A stretch of 45,811 nucleotides of DNA, taken from contig PFSJ01000025.1 in the NCBI GenBank assembly GCA_002789015.1, forward strand, positions 1 to 45,811, written 5' to 3'. Made by a program: the position numbers and the translations under genes. The notes below the pieces were generated by a model. The model was not told the origin of the DNA. It saw only the letters and a list, made by a program, of their open reading frames with translations, and searched no databases. Positions within the stretch are counted from its first letter, which is position 1. Each line of letters starts with the position of its first letter. Below, in pieces: positions 34,014-40,734 of the stretch. Origin of the DNA: a candidate division WWE3 bacterium CG_4_9_14_0_2_um_filter_35_11. Lineage in GTDB: Bacteria; Patescibacteriota; WWE3; 2-01-FULL-39-13.

Positions 34014-35557
34014 CTTGTTTTTGGAGTATAAAACGTTGTTTTTGGAAGTTCTCCGAACATCATTCTAGTTTCAGCATACAAAAATGGAATGAACGAAAAC
34101 GTGAGTAAATTTAACATTAATGCTGGACCTTCGATTACTGCGATAAATCTTCGCCAAAGGGGCCACTTTTTTGGCAAGCTACCCTTGTAGAGCTTCATCC
34201 TAACGTAAGTTGCTGGAATAAAAATGAAAAGACCACCAGTTAATATAATACTAAGCACTTGTGGTAATCCATAAACGGTTGATGAGTTTTTGAACGTAGT
34301 ATTTACAAGTGTCACAACCGAAAATCCTACTGTTATTAAAAAAGCGCTTGTTCTCATTAATAAATGTCTTTCGATTTTGGAATAGACCCACAATATTTTT
34401 TGTTCGAGCGTTGCTTTTTTATTATTCGCTTGTTTTAAAATTGCTTTTAAAGCAATGACTGTTGTGACAGATCCCCAACCCCATCTTACTAATTGCCTAT
34501 ATAAATTTTTATTAGCATTTAAAAAGTTTTTGCCACCAGTTGCGTCTCCATAGATTGGGATATAAAAATGTTTTTCAGAAAAATCACCTTGTCTTGCGGT
34601 AAAGGCTCTCCAATAAAAGACGGTATCGTCAATTAATGTTGTATCCCAGAAATTTGCCGTAACTAATGTATCAAGAGCACATGAATAACAAGAAAACGAT
34701 TCTTTTGGCATGTTAAAGAGATGACCTGACGTCCAGTTTGAAAGCATTCCAAGTGTTACATTATTGGCTTCGATTCTAGATGTTAATGGAACTGTCCAAA
34801 TATTATTGCTAAAAAGATGTACGACAGTTTCATAGAATCTATTGAAACGTTTTTCATCGGTTAAGTATTCATACGCGATTCGTGATAAAAATTCTTTATG
34901 AATTTTCCAGTCAGAATCATATGTTGTGAAAATATAGTTTCTTATATCTTCGTTTTCATTTTGTAGTTGCGTTACTGCATGTTTAGCCGCCCAAGTTCTA
35001 TTTGGTGAGGCAACTCCAACTATTTCGCCTGGAAGTCCTTTTGGGTGAACGAAAAACATTAGTTGTGGAAAATTATCTTTTTTATATTCTGATTTTATTT
35101 TTTCTATTGTTTCTTTAACTCTTTCTTCTCCAACTTCTTCCACTCCAATTACTAATAAGATATTTTTTATAGGGAAAGATGAATTCACGATAGTTTCAAT
35201 TGTTTCGCTTAACATTTGATAGCCTTCGTTAACAGTAGGAATAAGAATGAAATGCTTTAAATTATCAAGCGAAGTAGGCAGAGTTGCTTTATTTGGAAGG
35301 TTTTTGAAATCGAGGTCTTTGCATTTTTGGTACCAATCTATAGAGATTTCCTTTTCATATATTTTATATCCTTTAACAAGCCCGATTCCGTGTGTAATTG
35401 CCATATATACCCAATAAACCGCCAAGTATGTAAGAATGAAAGCAGCTATTTTGGGAGCAATTAATCCTAGCCATACTGGCATCAAAAGCATTGTCCAGGT
35501 TAATATTCCTGGAACTGCCATTAAAAATCTATCAAACTTGTTATTAGTATCAATCAT
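34010..35557 (-). CDS. Membrane family 2 glycosyltransferase
   Basis: 515 aa. Two N-terminal helices, a GT-A domain, and C-terminal helices. FILIPTVNEGYQMLSETIETIVNSS starts the fold; TTYDSDWKIH carries the DxD; LIDDTVFYWRAF corresponds to the acceptor-site acidic motif; YRQLVRWGWGS is the QxxRW motif of processive GT2 enzymes. Probably polymerises or adds sugars to a lipid-linked or surface glycan. ATGA-type overlaps with tatD upstream and the WecA-like gene downstream. Confidence 0.85.
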   Translation of the reverse strand: MIDTNNKFDRFLMAVPGILTWTMLLMPVWLGLIAPKIAAFILTYLAVYWVYMAITHGIGLVKGYKIYEKEISIDWYQKCKDLDFKNLPNKATLPTSLDNLKHFILIPTVNEGYQMLSETIETIVNSSFPIKNILLVIGVEEVGEERVKETIEKIKSEYKKDNFPQLMFFVHPKGLPGEIVGVASPNRTWAAKHAVTQLQNENEDIRNYIFTTYDSDWKIHKEFLSRIAYEYLTDEKRFNRFYETVVHLFSNNIWTVPLTSRIEANNVTLGMLSNWTSGHLFNMPKESFSCYSCALDTLVTANFWDTTLIDDTVFYWRAFTARQGDFSEKHFYIPIYGDATGGKNFLNANKNLYRQLVRWGWGSVTTVIALKAILKQANNKKATLEQKILWVYSKIERHLLMRTSAFLITVGFSVVTLVNTTFKNSSTVYGLPQVLSIILTGGLFIFIPATYVRMKLYKGSLPKKWPLWRRFIAVIEGPALMLNLLTFSFIPFLYAETRMMFGELPKTTFYTPKTR

Positions 35558-36327
35558 TTTAATTTAAAAAAAGCAAAAGCATTTTCCGTCGTTTTATCTT
35601 CAACGATTTGTTGCGAAATGCCTTTAATTTCAGCTATTTCCTGCGCAATAAGTTTAACATATTTTGATGAGTTTACTTTAATTCCTGCCTTTCTCTCGCT
35701 TTCAGGGACAAGGTATGGAGAGTCTGTTTCAAGCATTATTCTTTCAATCGGAACCTTTCTTATCACATCACGTAAATCACTCGTATTTTTATACGTAATA
35801 ATTCCAGTGATCGAAAGCATTAGTCCTAGGTCCAATGCTTTTTTTGCAATATCATAATTTTCGGTGAAGCAGTGCCAGACGGCGGGAAATTCGGCTTGCC
35901 GAATTTCCCGCCTCAATAAATCAATTGTTTCATCAGTTGCTATTCTTGAATGTATTACGATAGGCAATTTGAGTTCTCTTGCGATTTCTATTTGGGAAAT
36001 GAATAACGGAATTTGATCATCCTTGCTCCTTTTAATTTCTGGAAGTCTTGGATTTGTAAAATCAAAGCCACATTCGCCAATTGCAATAACTTTTTCATTT
36101 TTTGCAAGTTCCTTTATGATTTTTATTTTTTCTTGGTCGGAGATTTCATTCTCTGGAATTATGTCGTGTGGGTAAAGTCCACATGTCGCAAAAACATGCT
36201 TATTCGTCTTTGAAATTTCAATGGCTTTTTTCGCTTCTTCTAGTGTGTGTCCAATTAATATTTCGATATCGGCCCGATCTTTTTCATTATAATTTGAGGA
36301 GATGTGTGTATGTGTATCAACAATCAT
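35554..36327 (-). CDS. tatD: TatD-family metal-dependent nuclease
   Basis: About 257 aa. MIVDTHTHISSN at the start (HxH metal ligands), ATCGLYPHDI, IGECGFDF with the bridging Glu, PIVIHSR, WHCFTE and MLETDSPYLVPE with the catalytic Asp: complete TatD set. Acts as DNase/exonuclease. The track start at 36363 would run into the PAP2 gene; ATG 36327 starts right at the family N terminus and 1 bp after the PAP2 stop. A 15-bp palindrome lies inside (LLRREIRQAEFPAVWHCF). Confidence 0.93.
   Translation of the reverse strand: MIVDTHTHISSNYNEKDRADIEILIGHTLEEAKKAIEISKTNKHVFATCGLYPHDIIPENEISDQEKIKIIKELAKNEKVIAIGECGFDFTNPRLPEIKRSKDDQIPLFISQIEIARELKLPIVIHSRIATDETIDLLRREIRQAEFPAVWHCFTENYDIAKKALDLGLMLSITGIITYKNTSDLRDVIRKVPIERIMLETDSPYLVPESERKAGIKVNSSKYVKLIAQEIAEIKGISQQIVEDKTTENAFAFFKLK
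35881..35912. repeat. Perfect 15-bp hairpin inside tatD
   Basis: GGCGGGAAATTCGGC, 2-nt gap, GCCGAATTTCCCGCC. Near-complete palindrome, GC-rich, in frame. Confidence 0.85.
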
Positions 36328-36328
36328 A

Positions 36329-36859
36329 TTATATGAACATGGGTAATATCGTTGCCAGTGCATATGATCCTAATATAGAGATTGAAAGTCCAAGGAAAGC
36401 TCCTCCTATAATATCAACTAGATAATGCTTCCCAAGAAATATTCTGCTTATTGCGACTGTTCCAGCAATGCCAAAAACAAGGATAGTAAATATTGTGTTG
36501 TATCTGTAATAGATTGTCATTAGAGTTGCTAGAGTGAAGATGTTTGACGTATGTCCAGACGGAAATGCACCACTTGAGAAATTCATTCCCCATAAATTAT
36601 TTTTTAATATGGTTTTTGGTCTGGGGCTTTTTAAAATAAACTTTATCAATTCTGTGATAAATAATTGTATTAGATAGATTGGAATGAAAACTATCATTGT
36701 TCTATATCCGCTTATTATTGATATTGCTAGCATCATTATCCCTGCACCGACTGAACTTCCAAGTTCTGTGAATATGAATATGAATTTTTTAACGAAAGTA
36801 TTGTTGATGTCTTTTTCGAAATCAAATGACATTCGAAGGACATTATTTAGTAGCCTCAT
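36329..36859 (-). CDS. PAP2-family membrane phosphatase
   Basis: 176 aa, about five helices. The three phosphatase motifs are complete: KFILKSPRP (KxxxxxxRP), FPSGHTS (PSGH) and SRIFLGKHYLVDIIGG (SRxxxxxHxxxD). Dephosphorylates lipid phosphates or diphosphates at the membrane. First gene of the envelope operon. In mycobacteria a PAP2 protein acts after the DPPR synthase; a UbiA of that type is at the other end of this locus, so such a pairing is possible. Confidence 0.9.
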   Translation of the reverse strand: MRLLNNVLRMSFDFEKDINNTFVKKFIFIFTELGSSVGAGIMMLAISIISGYRTMIVFIPIYLIQLFITELIKFILKSPRPKTILKNNLWGMNFSSGAFPSGHTSNIFTLATLMTIYYRYNTIFTILVFGIAGTVAISRIFLGKHYLVDIIGGAFLGLSISILGSYALATILPMFI

Positions 36860-36867
36860 TTTGAGCT

Positions 36868-36890
36868 ATTCTATCATTTAGCCTTTTGAC
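36868..36890 (-). promoter_or_regulatory. Promoter of the PAP2 operon
   Basis: Minus strand TGa TAGAAT (36873-36868), 8 nt before ATG 36859; -35 TTGCAG about 16 bp upstream. It overlaps the divergent nusA promoter, so the two may compete. Confidence 0.5.
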
Positions 36891-36914
36891 TGCAAGTAAA
36901 TTGTCTGATATCTT
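36886..36914 (+). promoter_or_regulatory. Promoter of nusA
   Basis: TTGACT (36886-36891), 17 bp, TGa TATCTT (36909-36914). ATG 36921 begins 6 nt below the -10: predicted +1 is the A of the start codon. Confidence 0.65.
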
Positions 36915-36920
36915 TGTCGC

Positions 36921-37922
36921 ATGGCGATAACAGAGTTCATGTCAGCACTTAACCAAGTTGCAAGTGAAAGAAATATAACTCCAAAAGATGTTTTGGATAC
37001 ATTGAGAACTGCATTGGTTGCTGCATATATTAAAGACAATCCAGATATAGAAGAAGATTCCGATCATAAAGTTGAGGCGGAAATCGATTCAGAATCTGGT
37101 GAAGTTAAAATACTAAGAAATGGAAAAGATGTAACTCCTGCAGGTTTTGGCCGTATTGCTTCTCAAACTGCGAAACAAGTAATTCTTCAAAAAATCAGGG
37201 AGGCAGAAAAAGAATCAATTGCGGAAGAATATCGTGAATTGATTGGCACAATTGTCCAAGGCTATATCTTTAGAATGGATAAAGACACAGTTATCATGGA
37301 TATCGGAAAGACTCATGGAATTCTGCCAGTATTTGAGCAAATCCCTTCTGAAAGATATATGGTTAATCAAAAATATAAGGTTTTAATTAAGGATGTTGCA
37401 GATTCTGATGATAGTTCGGGTTCTAATATCATTCTTTCAAGAAAAGACGCAGGTTTTATTGAAGAACTTTTTAGACAAGAGGTACCGGAAATTTTACAAG
37501 GTATTGTGAAGATTGAAAGTATTGCAAGAGAAGCTGGACAACGGACAAAGATCGCAGTTTCTTCGACTGAAGAAAAGGTCGATCCATCAGGAGCATGTAT
37601 CGGCCAGCGTGGTGTACGAGTTCAAGCTGTAACTGATGAACTGAATGGTGAGAAAATCGATATTATCAATTATAGTCGAGACGCTGATAGGTTTATTGCA
37701 GCATCTTTAGCACCAGCACATGTTTTGGATGTTGTCTTAAATGAGTCTGAAAAGTCTGCAAAAATTATAGTAGCGGAAGATCAACTTTCTTTAGCCATTG
37801 GAAATAAAGGGCAAAACGCTAGGCTTGCAGCAAAGCTTACCGGATGGAGCATAAATATTGACGGAAACGAAGTTGAAACTCCTGCTGAAGAAAAGGAGGA
37901 AGTTTCCGATGAAAACAGCTAA
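36921..37922 (+). CDS. nusA: Transcription termination/antitermination protein NusA
   Basis: 333 aa. N-terminal RNAP-binding domain (residues 1 to about 120: ITPKDVLDTLRTALVAAY), S1 domain (GTIVQGYIFRMDKDTVIMDIGKTHGILP), then tandem KH domains with DPSGACIGQRGVRVQAVTDELNGEKIDII and EDQLSLAIGNKGQNARLAAKLTGW. The acidic C-terminal repeats of enterobacterial NusA are absent. Overlaps infB by 14 bp. Confidence 0.96.
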   Translation: MAITEFMSALNQVASERNITPKDVLDTLRTALVAAYIKDNPDIEEDSDHKVEAEIDSESGEVKILRNGKDVTPAGFGRIASQTAKQVILQKIREAEKESIAEEYRELIGTIVQGYIFRMDKDTVIMDIGKTHGILPVFEQIPSERYMVNQKYKVLIKDVADSDDSSGSNIILSRKDAGFIEELFRQEVPEILQGIVKIESIAREAGQRTKIAVSSTEEKVDPSGACIGQRGVRVQAVTDELNGEKIDIINYSRDADRFIAASLAPAHVLDVVLNESEKSAKIIVAEDQLSLAIGNKGQNARLAAKLTGWSINIDGNEVETPAEEKEEVSDENS

Positions 37923-39432
37923 AACAAAAAAAAGTAAAAATCCTGAAATCAAACATTTAAGACCGCCTATTGTTACTTTAATGGGTCATGTTGACCATGG
38001 AAAAACCTCTATCCTAGATGCGATTCGCGAATCTCATTTAACAAAAAAAGAATCTGGTGGAATAACACAACATATAGGTGCATATACAGTCGAGAAGTCT
38101 GGTAAAAAGATTACTTTTATTGATACTCCTGGTCATGAAGCTTTCACTAAAATGAGAGCTCGTGGAGGGGCGGCTGCCGACATTGTTATTTTAGTCGTGG
38201 CTGCTGATGACGGAGTAATGCCTCAAACAAAGGAAGCCATTATGCACGCGACGGCAGCCGCAGTCCCTATAATAGTTGCCATTAATAAAGTAGATATTCC
38301 TGGTGTCGATATAATGCGAGTCAAAAAACAATTAGCTGATAACGGTATTTTAGTTGAGGGCTTTGGTGGCGATATTGTTGCTGTTTCTGTTTCAGCGACT
38401 AAGAAAACTGGAATCAGCGAGCTTTTAGATGTTATTAATTTGATCGCTGAAATGCAAGAAAGTTCTTTGACTTCAAACGTTTCAGATCCACTTAAAGTTT
38501 TGGCAATTGAATCAAGGCATGATCCAAGAAGTGGAATTATAGTTTCAGGAATCGTTAAAAGTGGAAGTCTTAAATTAAGAGATGAAGTTTGTACAAAGGA
38601 TGTTTCTGGAAAAGTTAAAGCAATTATTGATTCCAGCGGAAAAAGAATTTCTGTTGCAAGTCCAGGCGACGCCGTTGAGATTTTAGGTTTTACAGATACT
38701 CCTCAATCTGGTGACGTTATTACGACTCCAGAAAATCTCGAAAATTTATCGAAGGAAGAATCCACAGAAGTTGAGGTCAAATCCAGCGATGAAGTTTCCC
38801 CTGTTTCTGAAACACCATTGGTGCCAACGAGATCCTTGAAGTCTTTGAATTTGGTTATTAAAGCAGATACAGCCGGAACTTTGGAAGCGATTATTGCTTC
38901 AATAAATAAGATATGGGTTGAGGATGCAATTGCAAATATAATGTTTGCAGGTACAGGAGAAGTAAAAGAATCAGATATTTTATTAGCTTCAACAGGAAAA
39001 GCTGTAGTTGTTGCATTTAAGGTAGGAGTTCCTCCATCTATTTCAAAAGCAGCTGAAGCCCAAAAAGTTATTATTCGTGAGCACGAAATAATTTATAAGT
39101 TGCTTGAGGAAATTGAAGGTGCTCTTCAAGGAGTTGTCGAAATAGAGGAAGCGAAGGTTAAAGGAAAAGGTTTTGTAATAGAAAAGTTTGTTCTTCCTAA
39201 ATCAAGTACGGTAGTTGCCGGTGTTTTAATTGAGGCTGGTAAATTTAAAACTAATAGTAGAATCGGTGTTTACCGAGGAGAATCCGAAACACCAGTATAT
39301 GTAGCGCGTATTAAAAGTATGCACATTGGCCCAAATGAAGTTCAAATTGCAAATAAAGGTGATGAAGTCGGCTTGATTTTTAAACCAGAAACCACAGATA
39401 TAAATCTTGATGATCGCATTGTTGCATTGTGA
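37909..39432 (+). CDS. infB: Translation initiation factor IF-2 (short form)
   Basis: 507 aa; GTPase that places initiator tRNA. G1 GHVDHGKTS, G2 ESGGITQHIG, G3 DTPGHEAFTKMRARG, G4 NKVD, then the beta-barrel and C-terminal fMet-tRNA domains (SLNLVIKADTAGTLEAI, GVVEIEEAKV). The long N-terminal region of other IF-2 proteins is reduced to about 20 basic residues. Start chosen at ATG 37909, with AAGGAGGA 8 nt upstream, the strongest Shine-Dalgarno seen here; the track start 37858 lies deep in nusA. Confidence 0.96.
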   Translation: MKTAKTKKSKNPEIKHLRPPIVTLMGHVDHGKTSILDAIRESHLTKKESGGITQHIGAYTVEKSGKKITFIDTPGHEAFTKMRARGGAAADIVILVVAADDGVMPQTKEAIMHATAAAVPIIVAINKVDIPGVDIMRVKKQLADNGILVEGFGGDIVAVSVSATKKTGISELLDVINLIAEMQESSLTSNVSDPLKVLAIESRHDPRSGIIVSGIVKSGSLKLRDEVCTKDVSGKVKAIIDSSGKRISVASPGDAVEILGFTDTPQSGDVITTPENLENLSKEESTEVEVKSSDEVSPVSETPLVPTRSLKSLNLVIKADTAGTLEAIIASINKIWVEDAIANIMFAGTGEVKESDILLASTGKAVVVAFKVGVPPSISKAAEAQKVIIREHEIIYKLLEEIEGALQGVVEIEEAKVKGKGFVIEKFVLPKSSTVVAGVLIEAGKFKTNSRIGVYRGESETPVYVARIKSMHIGPNEVQIANKGDEVGLIFKPETTDINLDDRIVAL

Positions 39433-39448
39433 AATCCTGTCGCGAAGC

Positions 39449-39477
39449 TTGATACATTCCACGTTTTATAGTATTAT
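39449..39477 (+). promoter_or_regulatory. Promoter downstream of infB
   Basis: TTGATA (39449-39454), 17 bp, TATTAT (39472-39477). It excludes the tracked start at 39477 and supports ATG 39510. The 30-nt leader has a small CGGC/GCCG hairpin. Confidence 0.5.
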
Positions 39478-39509
39478 TGTCCGATTCGGCCTATAGCCGT
39501 TGTCTCGTT

Positions 39510-40145
39510 ATGTCAAAGAAAGATTCTAGAATAACAAATTTAATAGAAAAGTCTCATTCGATAGCAGTGATTTGTGGATTGTCTGGTGAGTCAACGGTTC
39601 CTGTTGGGATTGCGATTGCATCCTATATAGAAGATGTGTATGGAAGGAAATCCGATATTTATTACAGCGGAGACTTTTCAATTGTGAACTCTGAACTTTT
39701 CTCACAGGCAGATATTAAATCAAAATTTATGCAGAAATCCTTAAAGATTTCCATTGATTTTTCCAACACTGATATTAAGACGGTTGATTATTATAAAGAT
39801 GGAGACAGTAAGCTTGTTTTAGAGGTAAGTCCGATTGTTGATAAATTTGAAAACGATAGAGTTAGCTTTGATGTTGTTGGCGCTCATTATGACTTAATTA
39901 TTGCAATCGGCTTGTCTGAGCTTAGCGATTTAGGTGATTTTTATTCTAAGAATGAGGTTGTTTTTGAAAAAGCAGAAATCATAAACATTGATAATTCTCC
40001 AAAGAATAAAAACTATGGATCATTAAATATTGTTGATTTTTCGGCGTCTTCCATATCTTTATTAATTTTTAGCAAGTTTTTAGAGTGGGGATATATTCCA
40101 AGTAAAAAGGCGAGTAAGAGTCTTTTAGTTGGTTTAAGTAATTAG
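39510..40145 (+). CDS. Protein resembling a DHH/NrnA phosphoesterase N-domain, active site not seen
   Basis: 211 aa from ATG 39510 (MSKKDSRITNLIEKSHSIAVICG). The layout I..L.kS..iaVic...G......vGiAiasyi resembles the first Rossmann-like domain of NrnA-type DHH proteins, and nrnA often lies between infB/rbfA and rpsO. The DHH family's metal-binding Asp/His motifs (nPDgDaiGS, DHH) are not present; the spot reads GLSGESTVPVGIAIA. If related, it is catalytically dead. No rbfA is visible between it and infB. Confidence 0.5.
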   Translation: MSKKDSRITNLIEKSHSIAVICGLSGESTVPVGIAIASYIEDVYGRKSDIYYSGDFSIVNSELFSQADIKSKFMQKSLKISIDFSNTDIKTVDYYKDGDSKLVLEVSPIVDKFENDRVSFDVVGAHYDLIIAIGLSELSDLGDFYSKNEVVFEKAEIINIDNSPKNKNYGSLNIVDFSASSISLLIFSKFLEWGYIPSKKASKSLLVGLSN

Positions 40146-40160
40146 TTGAAATCTCGTTGA

Positions 40161-40189
40161 TTGCCTTATTTTATCGATATTGCTACAAT
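40161..40189 (+). promoter_or_regulatory. Promoter of rpsO
   Basis: TTGCCT (40161-40166), 17 bp, TGc TACAAT (40184-40189). The start point is near 40196, giving a leader of about 145 nt that contains tandem repeats. Confidence 0.6.
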
Positions 40190-40299
40190 GTAAGCAACGC
40201 GAGTATTGGTAGATACGTATTCGTAGCGTCACAATGTAAGCAACGCGAGTATTGGTAGATACGTATTCGTAGCGTCACAATGTAAGCGTAGCGCGCATT
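40185..40299 (+). repeat. 46-bp tandem repeat in the rpsO leader (two copies plus a diverged third)
   Basis: Copy 1 40185-40230 and copy 2 40231-40276 are identical (ACAATGTAAGCAACGCGAGT...). A third begins ACAATGTAAGC at 40277 and diverges. Each copy can pair CAAT with ATTG around an ACGC-containing segment; the third copy has CAATG...CATTG, i.e. the pairing is kept although the interior changed. Confidence 0.85.
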
Positions 40300-40339
40300 G
40301 ATAGCCGAGTGTAACGAGGCGTCAGAATACATACACATT

Positions 40340-40609
40340 ATGTCATTAACAAAACAAAAGAAAGAAAAAGTTATAAAGAGTTTTCAGAGGGTAGAAACCG
40401 ATACTGGTTCTGCCGAAGTTCAAGTTGCACTTTTATCCGAAAGTATATTAGCTTTAACTGATCATTTGAAAATTCATAAAAAAGATAGCCACTCAAGACG
40501 TGGTTTATTACAGATGGTTGGAAAAAGAAGAAAACTACTCCACTACCTTAAGTCTAAAAAAGCAACAATTTATCAAGATTTAGTTAAAAAGTTAAAATTA
40601 AAAGGTTGA
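40340..40609 (+). CDS. rpsO: Ribosomal protein S15
   Basis: 89 aa. Primary 16S rRNA binder. [66 protein letters not shown] are full S15 signatures. ATG 40340 chosen over the tracked 40298. Followed by pnp, the common rpsO-pnp order. Confidence 0.97.
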   Translation: MSLTKQKKEKVIKSFQRVETDTGSAEVQVALLSESILALTDHLKIHKKDSHSRRGLLQMVGKRRKLLHYLKSKKATIYQDLVKKLKLKG

Positions 40610-40631
40610 TAAAAAGATAGTTGTTGAATTC

Positions 40632-40698
40632 GTAGTTCTCGTAGTTGATTATCTGGTGAATCACCAATTGAGTCGTTAGATATTCGATTACGAACTAC
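40632..40698 (+). promoter_or_regulatory. Stem-loop in the rpsO-pnp spacer
   Basis: GTAGTT-ct-CGTA (40632-40643) pairs with TACGAACTAC (40689-40698); an inner GGTGA-A-TCACC hairpin lies at 40654-40664. In E. coli the same spacer holds an RNase III stem used in pnp autoregulation, so a comparable role is plausible. Confidence 0.4.
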
Positions 40699-40734
40699 CG
40701 CTTCCTCTGCTTTTTCTTTTTTATCAATAAAAAA

